Part shown: positions 39,845-48,540 of the stretch, piece after piece
Numbering within the stretch: position 1 is the first letter of the stretch
Layout of the letters: every line of letters starts with the position of its first letter
Assembly: GCF_026625985.1 (NCBI RefSeq)
Contig: NZ_CP113116.1
Location: 2,542,001 to 2,606,000, forward strand
DNA from: Mycobacterium sp. Aquia_213
Lineage (GTDB): Bacteria; Actinomycetota; Actinomycetes; Mycobacteriales; Mycobacteriaceae
Direction: 5' to 3'
Length of the DNA stretch: 64,000 nt
Program-made: the position numbers and the translations under genes
The notes under the pieces: model-generated
Seen by the model: the letters and a program-made list of their open reading frames with translations, nothing else
Database searches by the model: none
What the model was told of the DNA's origin: nothing

Positions 39845-40956
39845 TCTGCTTGCCGATCGGCGTGTGCCAGCGCCGCCGGGCCGTACTTGTTTTCGATCAT
39901 CGCCCACGGGTCGGCGTAGGGACCACGGCCCTCTGCGCGGTTCTGCAGTTTGATCGCGATGCGCAGCACCGGCCGCAATAGCGGACCCAGGACGCGTAAG
40001 ACGATGCGGACCATTCGCTGGGATTCACCGACCCAGGCCATGGTCTGCTGCCAGTCGTGCTCTTGAAAGTCAAGCAGTGCCTGCGCTTCGGTGGTGTCAT
40101 ACCAGCCGGTGAAACTCCAGCCTCGGTCATCGTCAGGATCGCCGGGCAGCCCCACCGACGGACCGAGACGACCCAGGCCCACGGCCGTCATCAAGTCACC
40201 CTCGAGCTCATGCTCGAGCATTACGCACGTTTCGTTTCCGCCGATCAACAATGCCTTGCCATTGATCGTGGCTTCGCGATCGACACCGTTGGCAAATGCC
40301 AGCGCCGCATCTCGCGCGTCCACCGCGTGCAGGCGATTGTCAACGGGCATGGAACGCATGATCACCAGGTTGTCGCCATCGATGCCGCCGGATTGGGTGT
40401 CCGGTGAGATGACGCCGGCCAGTCGGTACAGCGCGTGCGGGAGACCGCTGGCCCGGATCGCCGCCTCCGCCAGCACTTTGTCCTGCCCGTACTGATCGAT
40501 GGGGTTCACCGCGGTGTCGGGGGTGATCCGCTCCGGATACCGGTGCGGGTTACGCGAGCCGTAAACCGCGGCACTGGACGCCATCAGGAACAGCGGCGGG
40601 CGGGACAGGGCCGTGGCCGCCGCCAAGAGATTCTCGGTGCCGCCGACGTTGACTTTCCGTGCCAGCGTGGGATTCCGGTACGACACCGGTGAGACCACCG
40701 CCGCAAGGTGAACGATGGCTCCCGGTTGATGCGTCATGACCAGCTCGCGCACCGCTTCGGCGTCCGTCAGGTCGACGTAGGCGGGAATCAGTGCCCCGGG
40801 TGCGGCGCCGGCCGACAATTCTTCTTGCACCGCAAGGGTTTTGTCGTTGCGCAGGTCGGTCGCGATGACCGTTCGCCCTCGATCGAGCAGGATCTGCGCG
40901 CAGCGCTTGCCGACCTGTCCGAACGCGCCGGTGACCAGGATGGTGTCGACAGTCAT
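39841..40956 (-). CDS. NAD-dependent epimerase/dehydratase
   Basis: A 371-residue extended SDR with VTGAFGQVGKRCAQIL at the NAD site, ASSAAVYGSR and the active-site Y-x3-K in DQYGQDKVLAE (about 155). A C-terminal basic, partly hydrophobic tail follows. ATG at 40956; a long in-frame opening upstream overlaps the next gene and is not used. It lies 8 bases after a SnoaL-like gene on the same strand. Confidence 0.86.
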   Translation of the reverse strand: MTVDTILVTGAFGQVGKRCAQILLDRGRTVIATDLRNDKTLAVQEELSAGAAPGALIPAYVDLTDAEAVRELVMTHQPGAIVHLAAVVSPVSYRNPTLARKVNVGGTENLLAAATALSRPPLFLMASSAAVYGSRNPHRYPERITPDTAVNPIDQYGQDKVLAEAAIRASGLPHALYRLAGVISPDTQSGGIDGDNLVIMRSMPVDNRLHAVDARDAALAFANGVDREATINGKALLIGGNETCVMLEHELEGDLMTAVGLGRLGPSVGLPGDPDDDRGWSFTGWYDTTEAQALLDFQEHDWQQTMAWVGESQRMVRIVLRVLGPLLRPVLRIAIKLQNRAEGRGPYADPWAMIENKYGPAALAHADRQAD

Positions 40957-40964
40957 GGCCTCTC

Positions 40965-41474
40965 CTATTTCTCCAGCAGCCGGTTGGCGAACTTGGCGGC
41001 CGTGTTGCGGATCCGGTTGGAGATGTAGAACGAGAACACCGGCGTGACGATGTCCTCGCGCAACCGAGTTAACTTGGAGCTCTTGATAAGCCACTGCCCG
41101 GCGACGTTTTCGTAGCTTTCGTGGTAGTGGCCGTGGCCGACCAGGCTCAGCCCGGGCCCGAACCGCACGACATCTTGCAATGCCCATACGCCGCGCGCCG
41201 TCGTCGGCGACGTGAGCTCGATTTCGGGGGCGTGTACCTGATGTGCGGTGGACTGCGAGGGGCGTCCGATGCTCTTGCGGGTGAACGCGACGAAGTCGTC
41301 GGCGCCGGCGATCAGCTTGCCACCCGCCTCGGAGGTGTCGCTGACGAAGTCGTCGGCGAAGATCGCCCGCCACGCGGCCCAGTCCTTGGTGTCCAGGTAG
41401 CGGCAGTAGCGGGCTTTGAGCTGCTTGATGGACTCGATAGCCAGCAGCGTGCTGGCGTTATCGTCGGCGATCAC
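40965..41474 (-). CDS. SnoaL-like (NTF2 fold) protein
   Basis: The 169-residue product fits the SnoaL/NTF2 cone fold: IKQLKARYCRYLDTKDWAAW at the start, DDFVSDTSEAGG, HQVHAPEIELTSPTTARGVW and a HGHYHESY segment. Such proteins act as cyclases, isomerases or dehydratases on lipophilic substrates. The GTG at 41474 is the most sensible start. It is between a thioesterase and an epimerase on the same strand; the substrate is unknown. Confidence 0.78.
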   Translation of the reverse strand: MIADDNASTLLAIESIKQLKARYCRYLDTKDWAAWRAIFADDFVSDTSEAGGKLIAGADDFVAFTRKSIGRPSQSTAHQVHAPEIELTSPTTARGVWALQDVVRFGPGLSLVGHGHYHESYENVAGQWLIKSSKLTRLREDIVTPVFSFYISNRIRNTAAKFANRLLEK

Positions 41475-41521
41475 GTGCCAAGCCTGACATTGACGTACGA
41501 GCCGAACAGCGGCGGGGCCAG

Positions 41522-42340
41522 TCAGCCCTTGAAGTAGACGATCTGATGCGTGGTGGCCAGTAGCGTGCCGTCGCGACTCCAAACTTGCGCGCTCTGATCG
41601 AAGTATCCGCGTGAGAAGCGGTTCGCGTGGGCGCACGCCAGGACGTAGTCGCCGCCGAGGGCGTCAAGTTGGTGTTGGTCGGCATGGAAGTAGGTCGTGA
41701 GCGAGATCGTCCCGGCCGGCAGGACGCCGCCGAGGCGTTGAAACACCCGCGGATAGAACACGTCACACAGCGCGGCCAGTGCCGGGTAGTCGACCGGGCG
41801 CTCCTCGCGGTCGCGCACCCACAGCATGGTCCCCGACGTGGCACTGGGCTGTGCGTTCTCGCCTGGAAGAGGGCCTTCGGCGAACCGCATGTCGTAGAGG
41901 CGCGCCCAAACGACGACTTCCCCCTGACGGCTGCTAGGAGCAATCTGCTCTGGCGCGGGCGCGCTCGGTGGAGGGGCTTCGGTGTCGCTCCAGGTGTCGC
42001 GGCGGACACCGAACACCGCGGTCGCCGTGGTCTTGACGTCACCGTCCTGACTGAGTTCGGCTATCCAGTGCTGAGTGCTGCGACTGGTGCGCGCGGCCCG
42101 CAGCGAGATGTCGAAGTCGCCATCGGCGACGGGGCCGGCGAAGTTGATGGTCACCGCCAGCGGCTCGCCAATGCGGTCGGGGTGAGTCTCGATCGCACGC
42201 ACCAGCACTGCGGCGGTAATGCCGCCGAATGGGCCGACCATGTTCGCCCACTCCGGACGAGTCCGCCCGCGCCTGGTGTCGGCGTCGAGGACATCGAGCT
42301 CGATGGCCCTGTCGAAAGGGTGGGTGGGCGTCATGCTCAC
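41522..42340 (-). CDS. acyl-CoA thioesterase, tandem hotdog
   Basis: The 272-residue protein has the TesB-like double hotdog pattern: RPEWANMVGPFGGITAAVLVRAI in the first half and DYPALAALCDVFYPRVF, SLTTYFHAD and GYFDQSAQVWSRDGTLLATT in the second. It should release free acids from acyl-CoA. The start is GTG 42340 or ATG 42334. First gene of a minus-strand group with SnoaL and an epimerase. Confidence 0.82.
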   Translation of the reverse strand: MSMTPTHPFDRAIELDVLDADTRRGRTRPEWANMVGPFGGITAAVLVRAIETHPDRIGEPLAVTINFAGPVADGDFDISLRAARTSRSTQHWIAELSQDGDVKTTATAVFGVRRDTWSDTEAPPPSAPAPEQIAPSSRQGEVVVWARLYDMRFAEGPLPGENAQPSATSGTMLWVRDREERPVDYPALAALCDVFYPRVFQRLGGVLPAGTISLTTYFHADQHQLDALGGDYVLACAHANRFSRGYFDQSAQVWSRDGTLLATTHQIVYFKG

Positions 42341-42454
42341 GGCAGACTACTTCGCGGCGACCCAAACGCCCGACACGGGGTTATCAGATTCGCCCGACGT
42401 CTCCGAAACCGGTGTTATTTTAAGTTCTCGCTGCGGGTGCCTGGGAGGGCCGGT

Positions 42455-42853
42455 ATGACAGAGTCGTCGACGCGCGAGTTGCTCACAGCACTCGTGGCCG
42501 CGTTCGGCGATGCCGAGCGCGTCACCGAATTGCTGGCGCCCAAAGCGCAGTGGTGGATCACCCCGACTGTCGGTGTGCTGGGCAGCCCGACGGTGGGGCG
42601 CGACGCGATCCGCGCCGGCATGCGAATCATCTTCGGCCAGCTGTACGCGGAGGTGCATACGACGGTGCATCACGTGCTCTGCGACGACGACATGGGTGCC
42701 GCACGTTTCACGATGCGGGCCACCGCGCTGTTTGCCGGCGGGCAACCCTACGAGAACGAATACTGCGTCTGGGTTCAGGTGCAGGACGGCTTGATCGTCC
42801 GGGTATGGGAGTACCTCGACGTTGCCCATGCGACAGGGCAATTCAGCTCCTGA
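42455..42853 (+). CDS. SnoaL/NTF2-like small protein
   Basis: A 132-residue NTF2-fold protein (LLTALVAAFGDAERVTELL, ENEYCVWVQVQDGLIVRVWEYLD). ATG at 42455 follows GGGAGGG. This fold binds small lipophilic ligands and includes ketosteroid isomerases. Divergent from the thioesterase gene and 114 bases before an acyl-CoA dehydrogenase. Confidence 0.78.
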   Translation: MTESSTRELLTALVAAFGDAERVTELLAPKAQWWITPTVGVLGSPTVGRDAIRAGMRIIFGQLYAEVHTTVHHVLCDDDMGAARFTMRATALFAGGQPYENEYCVWVQVQDGLIVRVWEYLDVAHATGQFSS

Positions 42854-42967
42854 TCATGGCTCCCGGTGCGGGGGTGTTGCGCTGACGCATGACACCCTGA
42901 TTACACTGTGATCTCGGTGTGAGGAAGTGCCGGTGTCGCGATTGCGCGACCGATGGTGAGGAACGCG

Positions 42968-44263
42968 ATGGCCTGGGATTTCGAGACGGATCCGGATTTC
43001 GCTGAAAAGCTTTCGTGGATGCGCGATTTCATCGATTCCGAGGTCATCCCGCTGGAACCCATCCTCGCCGAGATCTCGACCGAGGATTGGCAGCCGGTCA
43101 AGCGCTATCTGCAGGACAAGGTCAAGGCGCAAGGCTTGTGGGGCCTGTTCCTCGATCCCAGCCTGGGCGGCGCGGGGCTGGGCCAGCTCAAGCTCGCGCT
43201 GATGTCGGAGCTCATCGGACGGTGCATGGTGTCGATGGAGCTGTTCGGGGTCCAGGCGCCCGACAGCGGGAACATGGAGCTGCTGGCACACGGCGCGACC
43301 GAAGCGCAAAAGCAGCGCTGGTTGTATCCCAACCTCAACGGAGAGATATCCAGTGCGTTCGCACTCACCGAGCCATTCCTGGCCGGCGCCGACCCGACCG
43401 TCATCGCCACCACCGCCGCGCTCGACGGCGAGGACTGGATCATCAACGGCCACAAGTGGTTTACCACCAATGCGTCCTGCGCGGACATCATCTTGGTGGT
43501 AGCGGAGACCGACCCCGCCGGCCGGCCGCACCGGCACGCCTCGATATTCGTCGTCCCGACGGGAACGCCGGGGTGCAATATCGTTCGCGACATCCCGACC
43601 ATGGCCCACCCCGACCCGGAGTTCGGCCGGCGTGGCAATCATGCCGAAGTGGTGTTCGCCGACTGCCGGGTGCCCGCGGATCATCTGGTCGGCCCGCGCG
43701 GCGGCGGTTTCGTGCTGGCGCAACAGCGGCTCGGCGGCGGGCGTATCCACCACTCGATGCGCTGGCTCGGGCAGGCGCAGCGCGCCCTGGACATCATGGG
43801 TGAGCGCGCGGTCTCGCGCCGTTCGCACGGCCGATTGCTCGGCGAGCATCAGATGGTGCAGGACTATATCGCGCTGTCGCACACCGAGATTCAGGCAGCG
43901 AGGCTGCTGACCTTCCAGACCGCCTGGAAAATGGACCGCCTCGGTGCGGGCGAGGTCCGCGCCGAACTGGGAATGATCAAGGCGCACGTATCGAAGGTGG
44001 TGCTCGCCGTTCTCGACCGCACTATCCAGGTGTGTGGGGCATTGGGGTACTCGGGGGACCTGCCCGTCGAATCCTGGTATCGGATGACGCGATTCGGATC
44101 GATCGGCGACGGGCCCGATGAACTGCACAAGTCGGTGCTGGCCCGGCATGTGCTCAAGAAGTACCGGCCAGTGCAGGGTTGGCCGACCGATCATCTGCCG
44201 TCGCGGCGGCCGGCAGCCGAACAGAAGTGGCAGGCACTACGCCAGGAGGCAGGCATCGCATGA
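42968..44263 (+). CDS. acyl-CoA dehydrogenase
   Basis: The 431-residue enzyme has the full three-domain form: an N-terminal helical domain, SAFALTEPFLAGADPT and GHKWFTTNASCADI in the FAD-contacting beta domain, and the C-terminal RTIQVCGALGYSGDLPVE. ATG at 42968 has GAGGAA upstream. Its stop overlaps the start of the next gene (ATGA). The sequence type resembles the ACAD11-like bacterial group seen with APH kinases, two of which are nearby. Confidence 0.9.
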   Translation: MAWDFETDPDFAEKLSWMRDFIDSEVIPLEPILAEISTEDWQPVKRYLQDKVKAQGLWGLFLDPSLGGAGLGQLKLALMSELIGRCMVSMELFGVQAPDSGNMELLAHGATEAQKQRWLYPNLNGEISSAFALTEPFLAGADPTVIATTAALDGEDWIINGHKWFTTNASCADIILVVAETDPAGRPHRHASIFVVPTGTPGCNIVRDIPTMAHPDPEFGRRGNHAEVVFADCRVPADHLVGPRGGGFVLAQQRLGGGRIHHSMRWLGQAQRALDIMGERAVSRRSHGRLLGEHQMVQDYIALSHTEIQAARLLTFQTAWKMDRLGAGEVRAELGMIKAHVSKVVLAVLDRTIQVCGALGYSGDLPVESWYRMTRFGSIGDGPDELHKSVLARHVLKKYRPVQGWPTDHLPSRRPAAEQKWQALRQEAGIA

Positions 44264-45279
44264 GCATTCCGGACCGTCAACGGGCCATCGTCATGACGGG
44301 GCCCGGCGAGCCCGTGCAGACCGTCGAAATACCGGTGCAGGAGCCCGGACCCGGGCAGGTATTGGTCAAGGTCAATGCCTCGAGCCTCAACTTTCACGAC
44401 AATGTCAATCTGATGGGCCTGCTGCCCGGGCCCTGGCCGCGCGTGCCGATGACTGATGGCGCCGGAGAAGTGGTGGCCATCGGGGCGGGAGTCGACGGGC
44501 TGCGGCCCGGTGATCGCGTCATGGGGGCCTTTCACCCGGGTTGGCATGACGGGCCGCCCAACCCGGAAGCCAAGCATGAGGTGCCCGGCGACAACTGCGA
44601 CGGGTGGCTGCAGCAATACCGGGTCGCCGATGTGGCCGGCCTGGTCAGTACCCCCGCGCATCTCAGCGATGTCGAAGCAGCGACGATCCCGTGCGCGGGT
44701 GTGACGGCGTGGAGTGCGTTGGTGGAAGCCAACATTGGTGCTGGTGACGTCGTGGTGACCCAGGGCACCGGTGGGGTATCGCTGTTCGCCGTGCAACTCG
44801 CCCGGGCGCGGGGCGCCACCGTGATCCTGACCTCGTCGTCCGACCACAAGCTCAAGGTCGGATCGGATTTGGGGGCAACGCATCTCGTCAATTACCGGAC
44901 CACCCCGGCCTGGGAGACGGAGGTGATGCGATTGACCGACGGTCGCGGTGCCAAGCTCGTCGTGGACCTCGGTGGACCCGCGACGCTGGCACAGTCGCTG
45001 CACTCGGCAGCCGTCGGCGGCACGATCGCGGTGATCGGCGTGCTCAGCGGATTCGACATGGCATCCATCGCGGTCGCCGAGGTGATGCTGAACAACCTGC
45101 GCGTCATCGGAATCACGGTGGGCAGCGTGCGCGCTCACCGCGAGATGTGCGAGGCGGTGTCCAAGGACGGCATCAAACCGCACATCAGCCACGTCTTCGA
45201 CTGGGAGCACCTCGACGAGGCGCTTCGGGTGATGCGGGCCAACGAACATATCGGCAAAATCGCCCTGACCATCACGTAG
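44260..45279 (+). CDS. medium-chain (quinone oxidoreductase-type) dehydrogenase
   Basis: A 339-residue MDR protein. It has a GroES-like N-terminal part (VLVKVNASSLNFHDN, GDRVMGAFHPGW) and an NADP-binding part with TQGTGGVSLFAVQLARARGA. The catalytic zinc ligands are absent, which fits quinone or enoyl reductases. It is coupled to the acyl-CoA dehydrogenase, so an enoyl or ketone intermediate of the same path is likely. Confidence 0.88.
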   Translation: MSIPDRQRAIVMTGPGEPVQTVEIPVQEPGPGQVLVKVNASSLNFHDNVNLMGLLPGPWPRVPMTDGAGEVVAIGAGVDGLRPGDRVMGAFHPGWHDGPPNPEAKHEVPGDNCDGWLQQYRVADVAGLVSTPAHLSDVEAATIPCAGVTAWSALVEANIGAGDVVVTQGTGGVSLFAVQLARARGATVILTSSSDHKLKVGSDLGATHLVNYRTTPAWETEVMRLTDGRGAKLVVDLGGPATLAQSLHSAAVGGTIAVIGVLSGFDMASIAVAEVMLNNLRVIGITVGSVRAHREMCEAVSKDGIKPHISHVFDWEHLDEALRVMRANEHIGKIALTIT

Positions 45280-45298
45280 CCTCGCGAGGAGGGTAGAC

Positions 45299-45883
45299 GT
45301 GCCCAGCGAACTGGAGCTCGACGCGGACCAGATCGTCGCCGCCGCAGTGGAAATCATGCGGGAAAGCGGTCTGGACGCCATCAGCATGCGCAGCGTGGCC
45401 ACCCGCCTGGGCGTCACGCCGCCGCCGGTTTACTCCCGAATCGGCAACAAGGACGCGCTGATCGATGCGGTTGCCGAGCATATGCTCGACGACCTGGCGC
45501 CCGAGCTGGAACGCGACGAAACCTGGCCGGACTATGCCCGCCGCTGGACCCGCCAACTTCGCGAACGACTGACCGACGCGGCCGACAGCCGGCTCTTCCT
45601 GCAGGCGAAGCGTCCGGCCTATCTGAAAGCATCCCGCCCGCTACTGAAAAGCATGCGCCGCGACGGCATGTCGACCGACATGTCGGTGCGTGCCTGCCGG
45701 CTGTTGACCTGGGCGGCCGTGGGTTTCGTCGCCATGGATCATCCGCCGAGCACGAACTCGACGCGCAAGCGCGGCCGCCTTGCCGGCAGTGACCCGGCGG
45801 GGGTGACTCGCGAGGAAGTCGACGAGTTGTTCGCCACGCACATCGACTACGTGATCGAAGGTATTCGCCGCGACAGCGCTTAG
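45299..45883 (+). CDS. TetR family transcriptional regulator
   Basis: The 194-residue protein starts with a TetR helix-turn-helix (IVAAAVEIMRESGLDAISMRSVA, VTPPPVYSRIGNKDALI). GAGGAGGG precedes the GTG. It follows the dehydrogenase genes on the same strand and may be co-transcribed with them. The ligand is unknown. Confidence 0.88.
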   Translation: MPSELELDADQIVAAAVEIMRESGLDAISMRSVATRLGVTPPPVYSRIGNKDALIDAVAEHMLDDLAPELERDETWPDYARRWTRQLRERLTDAADSRLFLQAKRPAYLKASRPLLKSMRRDGMSTDMSVRACRLLTWAAVGFVAMDHPPSTNSTRKRGRLAGSDPAGVTREEVDELFATHIDYVIEGIRRDSA

Positions 45884-45923
45884 CCTGCGGTGTTGGCGCC
45901 GTCACGGATTGTACGATGCAGCG

Positions 45924-46508
45924 ATGGCCAAGCCGCTGATCCCGGCCGAGGACATCCTCACGCACGCGCTGGACCTGCTGGATTCCGAAGGCATCGAGGC
46001 TCTCAGCGTCCGTCGACTGTCGGCCGCACTGAAGATCTCGCCGCGGACGCTGTATCAGCAGGTCGGCAATCGCGAAGCACTGATCAGGGCGCTGGTCGCC
46101 CGGCATTTTGCGCAGCTGAAACTCGACTTCAAGGAATATGACACCTGGGAGTCGACGGCGCTGCATTGGTGCCAGGCGTTGCACGACACCCTGCGTGCCC
46201 ATCCGTTTCTGACCGAGCTGATGACCATCGATGACCGCAGCGCCGTCACCGAGTACGTCAATGCCCTGCTCAAAGCCACTCTGCAGGAAGGGATTCCACG
46301 CCCGCTGGCAACCGAGTGCTGCCGCGGCCTGGCGCATATGACGATCAACCATTCCATCGTCGACGTGCGCGGGCTGCGGGAGGCGAAGCGCTCCGAATCC
46401 GAGACGGCCAAGATCGAACAGAATTTCCCCCGGCTGGTCGAATGGGTGATCTCCGGGGTGCGGGCCGAGGCGGGCGGCGTCGATGCCAAGACGAACCGGT
46501 CCCGCTGA
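45924..46508 (+). CDS. TetR family transcriptional regulator
   Basis: A 194-residue TetR protein (ILTHALDLLDSEGIEALSVRRLS, ISPRTLYQQVGNREALI). A -10-like TACGAT lies 7 bases before the ATG at 45924, so the transcript may be leaderless; TTG at 45909 is the alternative. It ends directly against the convergent SDR gene. It could bind the twin CTGTACAG sites at 48.4 kb (inference). Confidence 0.87.
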   Translation: MAKPLIPAEDILTHALDLLDSEGIEALSVRRLSAALKISPRTLYQQVGNREALIRALVARHFAQLKLDFKEYDTWESTALHWCQALHDTLRAHPFLTELMTIDDRSAVTEYVNALLKATLQEGIPRPLATECCRGLAHMTINHSIVDVRGLREAKRSESETAKIEQNFPRLVEWVISGVRAEAGGVDAKTNRSR

Positions 46509-47273
46509 TCAGCCGGAGACGCCGCCGTCGATCGTCATCAGCGACCCGGTGGTGTAGCTCGACGCGTCGGAGAGCAAATAGACGACGGCTCCGACGATCT
46601 CGTCGGGTCGGCCGACCCGTCCGAGCGCGATGCGACGCACCAGCTCCGGCAAGAGGTCGGGGTTGCGGACGAAGCCCGACGCCGCGTCGGTATCGAAGGT
46701 GCCGCAGATGATCCCGTTGACCCGCACGCCGGCGCCGGCGTATTCGATGGCCGAGGCGGTGGTCAGCGCGTTCAGCCCGGCTTTGGCTGCTGCGTAGACC
46801 GTGGTGACCGGGGTGGGTTTCACCGACGCCAGCGAACTGATGTTGATGATCGACCCGCCGCCGGTCGCGGCCATCGCCGTGGCGGCCAGTGCCGTCAATC
46901 GGGTCGGGCCTTTCAGATTGACGCCCATCACCTTGTCGAACAACACTTCTGAGGTATCCAGCAGTGAGGGGGCAAGCGGGCTCATTCCGGCGTTGTTGAC
47001 CAACCCGTCCAGCCGGCCCCAGCGGGAAAGGGCCGCCTCGAGGACGCCGGGCAACGATTCCCAATCGCCGACATGGCACGCCAACGGATAGGCCTGCCCA
47101 CCCGACTCGGTGATGGTGGCTACCAGTGCCTCACACGAGGCGATCTTTCGGCTCGCGATCACCACTCGTGCACCACGCTGGGCAAGCGCGACACTCATCG
47201 CGGCGCCCAGTCCGCGACTGCCGCCCGTGACGAGAACGACCCGGTCAGCCACGTCGAACAGGTGGTCGGTCAT
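46509..47273 (-). CDS. short-chain dehydrogenase/reductase
   Basis: A 254-residue classical SDR with VTGGSRGLGAAM, NNAGMSP, the catalytic Ser in INISSLAS and Y-x3-K in VYAAAKAG, and a C-terminal TGSLMTIDGG. It probably oxidises a hydroxyacyl or alcohol intermediate with NAD(P). The ATG overlaps the stop of the APH kinase gene (47270-47273), so they form an operon. Confidence 0.92.
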   Translation of the reverse strand: MTDHLFDVADRVVLVTGGSRGLGAAMSVALAQRGARVVIASRKIASCEALVATITESGGQAYPLACHVGDWESLPGVLEAALSRWGRLDGLVNNAGMSPLAPSLLDTSEVLFDKVMGVNLKGPTRLTALAATAMAATGGGSIINISSLASVKPTPVTTVYAAAKAGLNALTTASAIEYAGAGVRVNGIICGTFDTDAASGFVRNPDLLPELVRRIALGRVGRPDEIVGAVVYLLSDASSYTTGSLMTIDGGVSG

Positions 47274-48301
47274 TGCGCGAACCTCCTTGCCCGGCTAAGC
47301 AATTCATCGATGACCGGCCCGAAGAACTGGTGGATCGGATTTCGGGACTCACCGCGCAGAAATTTGGCGTAGGACGCCTCCAAGACGATCGCCAGCTTCC
47401 ACGCACTGAACACCTGATACCAGTCGAATTGTGACAGGTCGCGGCCGGTGGCCTCGGCGTACCGCGAGATCAGTTGATCCGGTGTCTGGCAATGATCGCG
47501 GTCCATGCCGTGCGGCGCGTCCGGCGATCCCAGCGCGATCGGGTTTCCGGCCTCAGGCCAGAAGATCATCGCCCAGGCCAAGTCGATCAGGGGATCACCC
47601 ACCGTGGTCATCTCGAAGTCGACGACGCAGGCGACCCGGGGTGGCGGTGCCGGCGCCCAGATGACGTTGTCCAGCTTGTAGTCCCCGTGCATCACGGTGA
47701 GGTCGCCGCCGGCGGGCAGGTTGTCGCGCAGCCACCCGGCGAGCTCGTCCACGCCGTTCAAATCGCGGGCCCGGTACCGCGCCAGTTGCGCCAGCCATCG
47801 ATCGACCTGGCGCGGCAGAAAACCCTGCGGGTGCGACAGTTCGGCCAGCGCGGTACCTGCCCAGTCGACGGCGTGCAGCGCAACCAGGGTGTCGATCAGC
47901 TGTTCGCCGATCAAGCCGTGTGACGACGGATCACGATGCAGCGCTTCGGGAAGTCCGTCGCGGCGGATCACCCCACCGTCGACGTACGACATCACGAAAA
48001 ACGGGGCGCCCAGGATCGCGGGGTCGTCGCTGCGAGCCAGCACCGTGGGCACCGCTATCCCGGCCGCCCCCAGCGTCTCCATGATCCGCGCCTCGCGGAT
48101 CACCTGGTGGGCGGTGTCGGAAACCGTGGCCAGCGGCGCCCGTCGCACCACCCAGGCCTGCCCCAGCCGGTCGACGCGGAACATCTCGCAGCTGCCACCG
48201 CCGCGGATGGGGGTCACCGACACCTCCGCGGCCTCGCCCGTCGCCTCGGCCAGCCAATCGCGAAACCGCGCGACGTCGAAACCCGTTGCGGCAGTGCCCA
48301 T
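47270..48301 (-). CDS. APH-family phosphotransferase, ACAD10/11 kinase-like
   Basis: The 343-residue protein has the nucleotide-loop GGGSCEMFRV, the hinge APFFVMSYVDGGVI, the catalytic VMHGDYKLDNVI and metal-binding VVDFEMTTVGDPLIDLAW. This is the type annotated near fadE genes in mycobacteria and related to the kinase part of ACAD10/11. ATG at 48301 follows GGAGG. Divergent from an acyl-CoA dehydrogenase across a gap with twin palindromes. Confidence 0.87.
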   Translation of the reverse strand: MGTAATGFDVARFRDWLAEATGEAAEVSVTPIRGGGSCEMFRVDRLGQAWVVRRAPLATVSDTAHQVIREARIMETLGAAGIAVPTVLARSDDPAILGAPFFVMSYVDGGVIRRDGLPEALHRDPSSHGLIGEQLIDTLVALHAVDWAGTALAELSHPQGFLPRQVDRWLAQLARYRARDLNGVDELAGWLRDNLPAGGDLTVMHGDYKLDNVIWAPAPPPRVACVVDFEMTTVGDPLIDLAWAMIFWPEAGNPIALGSPDAPHGMDRDHCQTPDQLISRYAEATGRDLSQFDWYQVFSAWKLAIVLEASYAKFLRGESRNPIHQFFGPVIDELLSRARRFAQ

Positions 48302-48425
48302 GCCCCGATCCTCCGATCGCCGGTTAAAATAACGCCGATTCCGTAAACTTACCAGTCCGGCGGCCGATCCCGGGATGGTTCGCAACGCCGTCGACGGGAT
48401 ACATGATCGGCCGGGGGGAATCGAT

Positions 48426-48455
48426 CTGTACAGTGATTCACCGGTGCTGTACAGT
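48426..48455. promoter_or_regulatory. twin CTGTACAGT operator sites
   Basis: CTGTACAGT occurs at 48426-48434 and 48447-48455, 21 bases apart, two helical turns, on the same face. Each contains the perfect 8-bp palindrome CTGTACAG. They lie in the gap between the APH-SDR operon and the acyl-CoA dehydrogenase. Confidence 0.55.
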
Positions 48456-48540
48456 CGCCCAGCACAAGCTGAGCGTTCGGACACGACAACGGCGTCGGGA
48501 GGTCATCGGCGATGACGCACAGACGAATTCGGCGGCGTCG

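Noticed and set aside
41627..42853. 408-codon plus-strand frame spanning the thioesterase gene
   Set aside because: Only its 3' part (42455-42853) is a real NTF2-like gene; the rest is antisense to the thioesterase.
42854..44194. 446-codon reading frame on the minus strand
   Set aside because: Antisense to an acyl-CoA dehydrogenase with complete family motifs; the translated product is low-complexity and His/Arg-rich.
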